The notes under the pieces: generated by a model | What the model was told of the DNA's origin: nothing | What the model saw: the letters and a program-made list of their open reading frames with translations, nothing else | Database searches by the model: none | Assembly: GCA_016190585.1 (NCBI GenBank) | Contig: JACPQH010000056.1 | Coordinates: 1-21,567, forward strand | DNA: 21,567 nt | Source: Chloroflexota bacterium | GTDB lineage: Bacteria; Chloroflexota; Dehalococcoidia; Dehalococcoidales; RBG-16-60-22 | Direction of reading: 5' to 3' | Shown here: positions 1 through 7,416 of the stretch, in pieces | Numbering within the stretch: the stretch's first letter is position 1 | Layout of the letters: each line of letters begins with the position of its first letter | Position numbers and translations under genes: made by a program

Positions 1-132
1 CCCACCACCCCGGCGCCGACCACCGCCGCCCCGACCACCGCGGCTCCCAAGCCGACCACCGCTGCCCCGACCACCGCCGCTCCCAAGCCGACTACCGCCC
101 CGACAACCGCGGCGCCGACGCCAACCGCGGCG
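1..132 (+). repeat. Low-complexity Pro/Thr/Ala-coding repeat (lipoprotein linker)
   Basis: Imperfect tandem copies of a unit reading roughly PTTAAPK or PTTAAP at protein level, built from ccg/acc/gcc codons. It sits in frame in the binding-protein gene and encodes a flexible linker. The left end is cut by the window, so its total length is not visible. Confidence 0.85.
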
Positions 133-1098
133 ATAAAGTTCCCGGCCGCCGGCACCTACAAGTGGAAATTCTTCCTGCCCCAGTCCGGTCCACACTGGCC
201 GGTTGAGCCGGAGCTCAAAGCCTTTACCGACGAAGTCGAGAAGGCCACCCAGGGAGCCCTGTCTATCACCTGGTACTACCTCGGCGAACACCCCTTCAGC
301 GAAGCCGAGATGATGCAGGCAGTCAAGGGCGGCTATGCCGAGATGGCCCTTAACGAGACCACCTACGCCGAGAGCACCGAGCCGATACTCGGCTTCATGG
401 CGCTGCCCGGTACCCTGCCCCTCGACCACATAATCGCGGGCAAGATCTGGGAGAAGGTGGCCCGGGAAGGCCACATCAAGACCTGGGACAAGTGGAACAT
501 GACCCCCCTCGTGCCCTACGTTTACCCCGACTGCAACCTGCACACCAAGGACTTCTTCGTTACGGACTTTAACTCGCTGAAAGGCAAGAAGATACGCGTG
601 TTCAGCCCCAGCAGCGCCAAAGCCGTCGAAGCCCTCGGCGGTATCCCGGTACGCATGGCGTTCGGCGAGGTGCCGACGGGCATGATGACCGGCACCATTG
701 ACGGTCTAACCACCGAAATCACCAGCGCCCTGCCTGCCGGCTTCTACGACCACGCCAAGTACACCACCCTGTTCCCGGTCCTCCGGAGCCAGAACATGAT
801 CGCCACCAATCGCGACGCCCTGAAGAAGCTCGACGAGGCCACACGGAACACCCTGATGCAGGTCGAAGCCAAGTACACCGCCCAGATAAGGGCGGCCCTG
901 CCGGGCGTGCTCGCCGAGTCCATCGAGACCGCCAAGACCAAGTATGGCGTCAAGTTCCAGACGCCGCCCCAGAGCTTTGTTGATGAAGGCGTCAGCCGGA
1001 TTCGGGAGAAGGTCTGGACGGACTTCATCCAGCAAACGGGTGACGACGGCCGCCAGCTTATCGCCTATCTCGAGAAGGTAACAGCTGAGACAAAGTAA
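1..1098 (+). CDS. TRAP transporter solute-binding protein, DctP family (5' truncated by window edge)
   Basis: The frame is open from base 1, so the signal peptide or lipobox lies outside the window; 365 residues are visible. Residues 1-44 are a low-complexity linker of Pro, Thr and Ala with occasional Lys. From about residue 45 a DctP-type periplasmic binding fold begins. Segments typical of the family are KGKKIRVFSP, with R199 in the position of the Arg that binds substrate carboxylate in characterised DctP proteins, and GEVPTGMMTGTIDG, matching the usual GxxDG segment. These proteins capture organic acids outside the membrane and deliver them to DctQ/DctM permeases, neither of which is in view. 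The linker probably tethers a lipoprotein to the membrane, as is common in Chloroflexota. The next gene starts 127 bases downstream after a strong stem-loop. The substrate is unknown; a carboxylate or amino acid fits the catabolic genes that follow. Family call is firm, role in this pathway is inference. Confidence 0.9.
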   Translation, partial: PTTPAPTTAAPTTAAPKPTTAAPTTAAPKPTTAPTTAAPTPTAAIKFPAAGTYKWKFFLPQSGPHWPVEPELKAFTDEVEKATQGALSITWYYLGEHPFSEAEMMQAVKGGYAEMALNETTYAESTEPILGFMALPGTLPLDHIIAGKIWEKVAREGHIKTWDKWNMTPLVPYVYPDCNLHTKDFFVTDFNSLKGKKIRVFSPSSAKAVEALGGIPVRMAFGEVPTGMMTGTIDGLTTEITSALPAGFYDHAKYTTLFPVLRSQNMIATNRDALKKLDEATRNTLMQVEAKYTAQIRAALPGVLAESIETAKTKYGVKFQTPPQSFVDEGVSRIREKVWTDFIQQTGDDGRQLIAYLEKVTAETK

Positions 1099-1123
1099 AA
1101 GTAAAAAGTAAATATCTCCAGAG

Positions 1124-1167
1124 TCCGGCGGGGGTCACGGCTCTAGCGGCCGGCGGCCCCCGCCGGA
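1124..1167 (+). promoter_or_regulatory. Perfect 11-bp stem-loop between dctP-like gene and flavoprotein gene
   Basis: Bases 1124-1134 (tccggcggggg) are exactly complementary to 1157-1167, with a 22-base loop. The stem is very GC-rich. No run of T follows, so it does not look like a complete intrinsic terminator. Between a binding-protein gene and enzyme genes such a hairpin often protects the upstream mRNA 3' end or partly reduces read-through; that role is inferred. Confidence 0.6.
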
Positions 1168-1225
1168 TGCCCTGAATGGGGTTCCGGTGTTACCCCTTCA
1201 CGCTTTAGACCACTAAGGAGGAAGA

Positions 1226-2422
1226 ATGGCTACAATGCCGTTTAATAAAACTGCGGAAGTGGTGGTAATCGGCGGCGGCTGCAACGGGACCAGCACGGCC
1301 CTGCACCTGGCCAAGCGCGGCGTCAAAAATGTCGTGCTGGTCGAGAAAAAGTATATTACTTCCGGCGCCACCCAGGACAGCGCGGGCAACCTGCGCCCGT
1401 ACGCCGCCAATGAAATCACGGCGCGTATTCTGCAGAAGAACATCGACATATTTAAGAACTTCGACCAGATTATCGGGGGTAACTGCGGTCACGTGCAAAC
1501 CGGGCGGATCTGGGCCGTGGCCGCCAAACGCAAGAAGGTCCTGGAGACGGCCGTCGCCAACTGCCAGCAATGGGGCATAAAGGTGAAGATGATCCCCCTG
1601 GAGGAGGCCCAGGAGCGGCTTCCCCAGGTCAACCTTGAAGATATCGGCGCCACCGCTTATTTCGAGGAAGCCGGGAATTGCGACCCCGTGGCTACGACCA
1701 ATGCCTACGCCGCCAGGGCGAGGGACCTGGGTGTCAGTATCCACGAGGAGACCGAGGTCACCGGCATCAAGGTAAGAAGCGGTAAAATCAGCGCCGTGGT
1801 CACCAGTCGCGGCGAGATCGCCACGCCGGTTGTGGTTAACGTCGCCGGATTTTTCAGCGACCGCGTGGGGAAGATGGTGGGGCTGGACATACCCATATCG
1901 CCGCAGCGCCAGCAGAACATCGTGCTCCGCCGCCCGTATGACTTCATCGGCATTTTCCCCATCTTCCATGACGGTATCAACGAATACATGTTCAAACCCC
2001 AGCGGCACCAGATGGACCAGCTTATCGGTGCGTGGCGCACCTTGATGCAGCCGCCGGAGGTGGTCAACCCGGACAGCTACCGGACGGATATCGACCCGGA
2101 GTTCCGCGCCCGCAGCCTGGAGGTCGTGTACCACCGCTTCCCCGTGTTGAAACGCGGCTCGTACCGCGGCGGCGCTACCGGCGTTTATGACATGTCCCCG
2201 GACGCCTCGCCGATTTTTGGTCCCGTGCCGGAGGTCGGGGGGTTCTACTGCCACTGCGGCTGGAGCGGCCTCGGCTTCGAGACCAGTCCGCTGATGGGCG
2301 ACCTCATGGCCGAGCTGATTACCACGGGAAAAACGACGTTTCTCGATACGTCTTTGTACCGGCTCAGCCGGTTCAAGGAAGGCAAGCTCCACGAATCAGA
2401 CTGGTTTATGCCGGAAGACTGA
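1226..2422 (+). CDS. FAD-dependent oxidoreductase, DAO/sarcosine oxidase beta-like (copy 1)
   Basis: A 398-residue soluble flavoprotein, normal length for the DAO family (glycine oxidase, sarcosine oxidase beta, dimethylglycine dehydrogenase). The N-terminal Rossmann motif is VVVIGGGCNG (G16, G18, G21), followed by the ribose-binding acidic residue E40 in VLVEK. A second FAD-contact segment, PVVVNVAGFFSDR, lies near residues 201-213. The C-terminal cap reads YCHCGWSGLGF (341-351), matching the family's GxxGxG element. No Cys or His is seen where covalently flavinylated relatives attach FAD, so FAD is probably non-covalent. The start has an ideal AAGGAGGA site at 1215-1222. AOR copy 1 follows after 26 bases. 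Family members oxidise C-N bonds of amines, N-methyl compounds or amino acids; the substrate here is unknown. Two paralogues lie at 9015 and 10284. Confidence 0.88.
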   Translation: MATMPFNKTAEVVVIGGGCNGTSTALHLAKRGVKNVVLVEKKYITSGATQDSAGNLRPYAANEITARILQKNIDIFKNFDQIIGGNCGHVQTGRIWAVAAKRKKVLETAVANCQQWGIKVKMIPLEEAQERLPQVNLEDIGATAYFEEAGNCDPVATTNAYAARARDLGVSIHEETEVTGIKVRSGKISAVVTSRGEIATPVVVNVAGFFSDRVGKMVGLDIPISPQRQQNIVLRRPYDFIGIFPIFHDGINEYMFKPQRHQMDQLIGAWRTLMQPPEVVNPDSYRTDIDPEFRARSLEVVYHRFPVLKRGSYRGGATGVYDMSPDASPIFGPVPEVGGFYCHCGWSGLGFETSPLMGDLMAELITTGKTTFLDTSLYRLSRFKEGKLHESDWFMPED

Positions 2423-2448
2423 TTCAGGAACGGTAAGGGGGGAACACA

Positions 2449-4335
2449 ATGGAAGAGATGCCCGGCGGTTACATGGGGCAGATGTTGCGGGTTGACCTGA
2501 GCGCGGGTACGGCCCGGCGCGAAACGCTGCCGGCGGAGGTGGCCCGGAAATTCGTCGGCGGCACCGGCTTCGGGCTTAAGTACCTGTACGACGAGGTAGG
2601 CCCCGGCGTATCGTGGTCGTCTCCGGAAAACCGCCTGATGCTTTTCTCCGGCCCCCTGGGCGGGACGTCGGCATTCGGGTCAGGCACTATCTGCGCGGTA
2701 ACTCGCGGCGCCATGACCGGCTTCGCCGGGACCTCCCAGGCCAACGGCTTCTTCGGCGCCTACCTCAAGTTCGCCGGGCTGGATGGCATCATCCTCCAGG
2801 GCGCCGCGTTGAAATGGTCTTACCTTTTCATCCACGACGGGGCAGCCGAGCTGCGAGACGCGGCCCACCTCGTGGGTAAGGACTGCTGGGAAACGGAAGA
2901 CGCTCTGAAGAAAGAGCTCGGCAAGTCGTGCAGCGTTTACATGATAGGCCCGGCCGGCGAGAACCTGGTGCGGTACGCGGTCATCGTCGGCGATCGAACT
3001 CATGTCATGTCCAAGAACGGCATGGGGGCGGTAATGGGTTCCAAGAAGCTTAAGGCGATAGTCATCGCCCGGGAGCGGCAGGCCGTCCCCGTCCGTGATG
3101 CCGCCCGTTTGAAGGCGGTCCTGACCCAGGCCAGGACATCCCTGTCTACCTACCAGGGCGCTCACCCCCTGAGCTGGCGGCACCTCAACGAGGGCGGCAC
3201 AGCCTGGCATTTCGCCATACTGGACAAGCTCGGTTTCCTGCCGGTCAAGAACTGCACCACCAACATCTTCCCGGAGGCGGAGCAGTTCAAGGGCGAGAAT
3301 ATCCGGGCGACCTTTGAGACCAAGCCGACCCCCTGCTGGGCCTGCCCCTTAACTCATGTCCGCACCATAAAGATAAACCACGGCCGTCATAAGGGCTACT
3401 CCGGGGGCGAGCCGGAATACGAGGAGTTCGCCTCCCTGGGGCCCCAGATAGGCGTCAACGATCCGGCGGAGTCTATCGTCCTGGCCAACTACGTGGACCG
3501 GCTGGGGCTCGACTGCAACGAGGTGGGCTGGGTGCTGGGCTGGGTAATGGAATGCTACGAGGCGGGCGCTCTTAAGAAAAGCGATCTCGATGGCCTGGAG
3601 ATGAACTGGGGCGACGTCGAGGCGACCCGTGCCCTGCTCGACAAGATAACCCGGCGCCAGGGCATCGGCGACATCCTGGCCGAGGGCGCCAAGCGCGCCG
3701 AGGCGCGTATCGGCGGTCAAACCTCCGGCCGCGCCGTCTGGGCCGGGCCTGGCAACACCATCCGGGGGTTTGACTGCCGCAGCTCCTGGCCGCACCTTAT
3801 CGACCAGACCTTCGCCAACACCGGGACTTCCGAGGTCGGCGCCGGGTCCTACCCGGTGGCGCAAGAGTTCGGGCTGCCCCCCGTGAAGAACGCCTATGCC
3901 CAGTTTGACCCGGAAGAGGTATCCACCAACCACGCCCGGCTCAGCGGCATAAGACAGTGGCAGGACTGCCTGGGCATCTGCAACATCGTGCACATGAGCT
4001 GTTTCCAGGTCACCGTGGACTGCTTGAGTGCTGTTACCGGCTGGGACTATACCCAGGACGAGGCCCGGCAGACCGGCCGGCGCATCGTAAACATGCTGCG
4101 CCTGTTTAACCTGCGTTCCGGAATGACCCCGGAGATGGAGGTCGCGTCGCCGCGGTATGCCTCAGACCCCGTGGACGGCCCGGTCCACGGCAAGGTTATC
4201 CATCCGCACCTGGGCTTTATGCGTGAGAACTACTACAAGCACATGGGGTGGGACCCGGTATCCGGTAAACCCCTCCCCGATACGCTGGCCGCCCTGGGGC
4301 TTTCCGAGCTCATACCGGACCTGGACAAAATATAG
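2449..4335 (+). CDS. Tungsten-dependent aldehyde ferredoxin oxidoreductase family protein (copy 1)
   Basis: A 628-residue protein with the complete AOR family layout. The N-terminal domain begins GGYMGQMLRVDLSAG and contains FVGGTGFGLKYLY, SGPLGGTSAFGSG and RTHVMSKNGMGAVMGSKKLKA, all typical tungstopterin-binding segments. The cluster region reads CWACPLTH: C296 and C299 match the first two family ligands, but the third position is H303 rather than Cys. The fourth ligand fits C511 in DCLGIC, with an extra Cys at C507. The family oxidises aldehydes to carboxylic acids with ferredoxin reduction, though some members act on other substrates (BamB reduces benzoyl-CoA), so aldehyde is not proven. 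It starts 26 bases after the flavoprotein gene with AAGGGGGGA at 2435-2443 and is followed by etfB after 23 bases. A close paralogue lies at 11533. Confidence 0.92.
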   Translation: MEEMPGGYMGQMLRVDLSAGTARRETLPAEVARKFVGGTGFGLKYLYDEVGPGVSWSSPENRLMLFSGPLGGTSAFGSGTICAVTRGAMTGFAGTSQANGFFGAYLKFAGLDGIILQGAALKWSYLFIHDGAAELRDAAHLVGKDCWETEDALKKELGKSCSVYMIGPAGENLVRYAVIVGDRTHVMSKNGMGAVMGSKKLKAIVIARERQAVPVRDAARLKAVLTQARTSLSTYQGAHPLSWRHLNEGGTAWHFAILDKLGFLPVKNCTTNIFPEAEQFKGENIRATFETKPTPCWACPLTHVRTIKINHGRHKGYSGGEPEYEEFASLGPQIGVNDPAESIVLANYVDRLGLDCNEVGWVLGWVMECYEAGALKKSDLDGLEMNWGDVEATRALLDKITRRQGIGDILAEGAKRAEARIGGQTSGRAVWAGPGNTIRGFDCRSSWPHLIDQTFANTGTSEVGAGSYPVAQEFGLPPVKNAYAQFDPEEVSTNHARLSGIRQWQDCLGICNIVHMSCFQVTVDCLSAVTGWDYTQDEARQTGRRIVNMLRLFNLRSGMTPEMEVASPRYASDPVDGPVHGKVIHPHLGFMRENYYKHMGWDPVSGKPLPDTLAALGLSELIPDLDKI

Positions 4336-4358
4336 TACCGGCTTTTAAAAGGAGTGCC

Positions 4359-5147
4359 ATGGACATAATCGTTTGCGCCAAGCAGGTCATCGACCCGGAA
4401 GCGCCCTCGGCCGACCTGAAGGTGGACCCCGCCACGAACAAGATAGTCCCGTCTCTGGGTGTCGCCTGCGTCATTAACCCCTATGACGAGCAGGCGCTCG
4501 AAGCCGCGCTGAGGCTAAAAGACGCCCACGGGGGCACTATTACCGTCCTCAGCCTGGGTGATAACCTGCTCGGCGATGTCATGAAGAAAGCACTGGCTAT
4601 GGGCGCCGACGAGCTTGTATTCATCGAGGACGAGGCCCTCGCCGAAGGGGATAGCTGGTCCACCGCCTCGACCCTGGCCGCCGCTATTAAGAAGATAGGC
4701 AGATATGACCTGGTGGTTTGCGGCCGTCAGTCCTCTGACACCGATGCCGGTCAGGTCGGTTCAGGGATAGCCGAGCTGCTGGGACTGCCGAGCGTCACCG
4801 TCGCCAGGAAGATAGACATTGCCGGCGGCACAGCCACCGTCGCCCGGGTCCTCGATGACGGCTTCGAGGTCGTCGAAGTCCCCCTGCCGGCGGTGATAAC
4901 GGTCAGCAACGAGCTGGGCGAGCCGCGCTACCCGACGGTCAAGGGAATACTCGCCGCGAAGAAGAAAGCGCCGGTTGTCTGGAAGCGGGCTGACCTGCCG
5001 GCGGGCGACGGACTGGTGCGGCGTACCAGCCTGGTGAAGCTCTTCCAGCCGTCAAGGCAGGTGACGTGCGTGATGGTGGAGGGCGAGACGCCGGAAGAGG
5101 TCGGCGCCGGCCTGGCGGTCAAGCTTCGGGAAGCCAAAGTAATCTAG
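4359..5147 (+). CDS. etfB: Electron transfer flavoprotein beta subunit, without adjacent alpha subunit
   Basis: A 262-residue EtfB/FixA protein. It begins MDIIVCAKQVIDP, has NPYDEQALE (40-48), the nucleotide-binding stretch VVCGRQSSDTDAGQVGSG (119-136), and the family signature SNELGEPRYPTVKGI (183-197) followed by AAKKK. EtfB normally pairs with EtfA to carry electrons from flavin dehydrogenases to a membrane quinone oxidoreductase, or to bifurcate them. Here it ends the cluster: no etfA follows, and the next 504 bases hold only repeat-like DNA. Its position next to a DAO-type flavoprotein fits the way sarcosine and dimethylglycine dehydrogenases use ETF, but that link is inferred. The start is set by AAGGAG at 4349-4354. 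I cannot decide between a bifurcating and a non-bifurcating type. The family call is firm. Confidence 0.93.
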   Translation: MDIIVCAKQVIDPEAPSADLKVDPATNKIVPSLGVACVINPYDEQALEAALRLKDAHGGTITVLSLGDNLLGDVMKKALAMGADELVFIEDEALAEGDSWSTASTLAAAIKKIGRYDLVVCGRQSSDTDAGQVGSGIAELLGLPSVTVARKIDIAGGTATVARVLDDGFEVVEVPLPAVITVSNELGEPRYPTVKGILAAKKKAPVVWKRADLPAGDGLVRRTSLVKLFQPSRQVTCVMVEGETPEEVGAGLAVKLREAKVI

Positions 5148-5191
5148 GTCTCGGGAACCCCCCCCGTTGGCGCCGTCGGGAAAGCTTGCAA

Positions 5192-5440
5192 CGTCATGGC
5201 GAGGAGCTAAGGTGGCGAAGCAATCCCTTCGGTTCTGAGAGATTGGTACGCCTTCCGGCTTCCGCCGGAATGGTCTCAACGATGGTTTTCGGACACCCTT
5301 ACGACAGCGGATTTCTAACCCTGGTTCCTGTCCTGGACCGGCCGGGGAAATCCCTCATCCAGGCCGTCCGAAAGATGTCAGGGTGAGGTAGCACAGCATC
5401 TCGTCCGGCTCCTGTACGAGATCCTTAGGTTGCTTCGTAA
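5192..5440. repeat. REP/MITE-like non-coding repeat element
   Basis: The left end (cgtcatggcgagg at 5192-5204, then cgaagcaatcc at 5216-5226) resembles a dispersed intergenic repeat that I recall from many bacterial genomes (CGTCATTGCGAGG...GACGAAGCAATC). The right end carries aggttgcttcg at 5428-5437, whose complement matches the left arm at 9 of 11 bases, giving imperfect terminal inverted repeats. No protein in the interior is convincing. The element starts 45 bases after the etfB stop. Exact ends are uncertain. Confidence 0.5.
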
Positions 5441-5476
5441 GCCCATAATTTGTGAAGAATTGACGAACGTGTTAAT

Positions 5477-5575
5477 CATTTCCCTTCTCCCTCGATGGGA
5501 GAAGGCGAGGATGAGGGTATCAACCCTCACGGGTCAACGCCCTCACTTTAAATCTCTCCCGTGAGCAGGGGAAAT
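5477..5575. repeat. Small inverted-repeat element with internal hairpins
   Basis: The ends are perfect inverted repeats: catttccc at 5477-5484 and gggaaatg at 5568-5575. Inside are a 9-bp hairpin (5483-5491 with 5497-5505, loop of 5) and a 7-bp hairpin (5512-5518 with 5523-5529, loop of 4). The sequence (ccttctccct...gggagaagg...gaggatgagggt) resembles a common dispersed bacterial intergenic repeat, from memory. It may also help end transcription between the two convergent genes. Confidence 0.5.
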
Positions 5576-5584
5576 GTTCACAAG

Positions 5585-5637
5585 CGAAGAGCGCCAGCGA
5601 GGCATCTGTCTGGCCTGGCACGATATAGCGCTTTTCG
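5585..5637 (-). terminator. Weak inverted repeat downstream of the fumarate-reductase-like gene
   Basis: cgaagagcgc at 5585-5594 and gcgcttttcg at 5628-5637 can pair at 9 of 10 positions across a 33-base loop. It lies just past the stop of the minus-strand gene ending at 5652. There is no T-run, so a terminator role is only a guess. Confidence 0.25.
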
Positions 5638-5651
5638 GTTGGCACAAGGGA

Positions 5652-7286
5652 TTATACCTGCCGGCACGGTACCACCGCGAGCTCCGGCTCGCCTTTCCCC
5701 TTTAGAACGGTGACACTGCCGAGCCACTCATCTTTTTGCTCGGGAAAGTCCGTGCGGTAGTGCCCGCCCCGGCTCTCCGTTCTCAGCCTGGCGCTGCGGC
5801 AGATTATCTCGGCGACTATCAGCATGTTCTCGAGCCGGATGCGCCGGCACAGCTCGTTGTGGCTGCCGGTCGTTACGAATGGCAGCCGCTCTCTGATTGC
5901 CTGGATATCCCTCAAGGCGGTGTTCAGCCCGACTTCATGGCGGACGGGACCGCCGTTCAGCCACATCGTCTTTCGGAGCCACTCCACCAGCTCTTTGACG
6001 CCGCTGTCGCCGCGGCGCGCGGCAAGCTGCTCCAGGCGCTCCGCCTCGGCGCGGATCTCGGCCGGGTCCGGGATATCCGCTTTGCGCCCGACAGCCTTCC
6101 TGGCGGCCTCGCTGCCGGCTATCGTACCGAAGACAAAGCACTCCGCCAGGGCGTTGGCCGCCAGCCGGTTGGCCCCGTGCAGGCCGCCGCAGACCTCCCC
6201 GGCGGCGTACAGCCCGCTCAGCGACGTCTCGGCGCGCTCGTTGATAACCAGGCCGCCCATAAAGAAGTGGACGGCGGGGGCGACCAGGATCGCCCGTCTC
6301 TCCGGCGGGTAGCGGCTGGGCAGACTGAAGCGCAGCTTCTCGAAGTCCTCCGGCGAGGCGTCATGCAGGTCAATAAGCGCCATGCCGTCGATGTCCCGCC
6401 CGGCGATTATCTCGGACATGATTGCCCGCGTCAGCCGGTCCCGGGTCAGCCGCAGCGGGTCTGCTACGCCGTGTTTTGCCAGGATATCCTCGCCGAGCCG
6501 GTTGCGCACCGTAACGCCGCCCACCGGCACAATCTTTTCGAAATCGACTATCGTCTGTCCCCGCGAGCCGCTGGTTGTCGGGAAACACTGGACAAACTCC
6601 ATGTCCCGGAGCGGCACGCCGGCCTGGTAAGCCAGGGCATAGCCGTCGCCGGTAGCCTCGGCGGCGTTGCTCGTACGCAGGAAAATCTGGCCGGCCCCGC
6701 CGGTGCCGAGAACGGTCGAGGCGGCGTTCAGGACATAGTCCCGGTCTTTGCCCAGGCCGAACGCCCCCAACACGGCGCCGCCCTTTTTCAGGAGCCGGGT
6801 GATGAGCACATCCTCCATGAAACGCACGCCGGTTTTCCGGGCGTATTCACTCATGGGCACGCTGAAGCCGATGCCAAGCTGCCCCTCCACGGAGACGGTG
6901 CGCGGATAAGAATGGCCCGGGTGATGGGCGATCCAGGTCCGGTCATGCTGCGTCCGGTACTTCACCCCGAACTCGGCAAGGTCGCGGACCTGCTGGCCGG
7001 AACCCTCGGTCAGGACTCTCACCAGGTTCCGCTCGTTGATGTTGCCGCCGGCGGCCAGGGTATCGTTGAAATAGACCTCCGGCGAGTCCCGGTCATCGCT
7101 CAGGCCGGCCGCCGCCGCGAACTCCGCCCAGGATATCGCCGAGTTATTGCCGTAGCCCACCCGCGACCGCGATACCAGGATGACGTCCGCGCCCCGCTTC
7201 CTGGCTTCGATGCTCGCGCGCAGGCCGGCGGCGCCCCCGCCCAGCACGATGACATCGGCGGTAATGGTTTCGATGTGCCGGCTCAT
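5652..7286 (-). CDS. FAD-dependent oxidoreductase, fumarate reductase/succinate dehydrogenase/aspartate oxidase flavoprotein family
   Basis: A 544-residue soluble flavoprotein with all family blocks: VIVLGGGAAG (12-21) for the FAD, TGGAGQIF (195-202), NAAEATGDG (207-215), a TRDRLTRAI helix (281-289), HFFMGG (340-345), AAGEVCGGLHGANRL (361-375) and a C-terminal SRGGHYRTDFP. R282, H340 and R374 match the Arg, His and Arg that handle dicarboxylate in E. coli FrdA. Two differences matter: the His that binds FAD covalently in FrdA is replaced in the NNSAIS segment (N47/N48), and the usual QFHPT is QCFPT with F235 in place of His. There is no signal peptide and no FrdB, FrdC or heme partner nearby, so this is probably a cytoplasmic oxidoreductase with free FAD and a different substrate. 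AAGGAGGG precedes the ATG and a good promoter lies upstream. Confidence 0.85.
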   Translation of the reverse strand: MSRHIETITADVIVLGGGAAGLRASIEARKRGADVILVSRSRVGYGNNSAISWAEFAAAAGLSDDRDSPEVYFNDTLAAGGNINERNLVRVLTEGSGQQVRDLAEFGVKYRTQHDRTWIAHHPGHSYPRTVSVEGQLGIGFSVPMSEYARKTGVRFMEDVLITRLLKKGGAVLGAFGLGKDRDYVLNAASTVLGTGGAGQIFLRTSNAAEATGDGYALAYQAGVPLRDMEFVQCFPTTSGSRGQTIVDFEKIVPVGGVTVRNRLGEDILAKHGVADPLRLTRDRLTRAIMSEIIAGRDIDGMALIDLHDASPEDFEKLRFSLPSRYPPERRAILVAPAVHFFMGGLVINERAETSLSGLYAAGEVCGGLHGANRLAANALAECFVFGTIAGSEAARKAVGRKADIPDPAEIRAEAERLEQLAARRGDSGVKELVEWLRKTMWLNGGPVRHEVGLNTALRDIQAIRERLPFVTTGSHNELCRRIRLENMLIVAEIICRSARLRTESRGGHYRTDFPEQKDEWLGSVTVLKGKGEPELAVVPCRQV

Positions 7287-7326
7287 TGACTCCCTCCTTA
7301 TCCGGGAATACTTAGAGTTCGGCGAT

Positions 7327-7356
7327 AGTATAGCGAAACGACGTTCGGCTTGGCAA
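7327..7356 (-). promoter_or_regulatory. Sigma70-type promoter for the fumarate-reductase-like gene
   Basis: On the minus strand, TTGCCA (7356-7351) is separated by 18 bases from TATACT (7332-7327); each hexamer matches consensus at 5 of 6 positions. The expected transcript start is near 7320, leaving a leader of about 34 bases that includes the AAGGAGGG site. Confidence 0.6.
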
Positions 7357-7366
7357 GGCGGTGCCC

Positions 7367-7395
7367 TTGATTGTTCGGTAACCGCGTGATAAACT
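7367..7395 (+). promoter_or_regulatory. Sigma70-type promoter for the MFS gene
   Basis: TTGATT (7367-7372), a 17-base spacer, and TAAACT (7390-7395); each hexamer matches 4 of 6 consensus positions. The expected start near 7402 leaves only about 15 bases before the ATG, with no Shine-Dalgarno sequence in them. Confidence 0.4.
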
Positions 7396-7416
7396 TCGTT
7401 AGTTTTTACTCAAAGA

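Noticed and set aside
1..132. Tandem repeats at the left edge as a CRISPR array
   Set aside because: The units are short, contiguous and in frame with a protein linker; there are no spacers.
1205..2392. Minus-strand open frame of 395 codons opposite flavoprotein copy 1
   Set aside because: Antisense shadow with no family motifs; similar shadows appear opposite copies 2 and 3, as expected from shared coding sequence on the plus strand.
5148..5651. Remnant of etfA downstream of etfB
   Set aside because: No EtfA FAD-binding segment or other recognisable protein was found in any frame of this gap.
5736..7289. Long plus-strand open frame of 517 codons opposite the fumarate-reductase-like gene
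   Set aside because: It is a GC-driven antisense shadow: no recognisable domain, unusual His/Gln/Pro-rich composition, and the opposite strand holds every expected motif of a known family.
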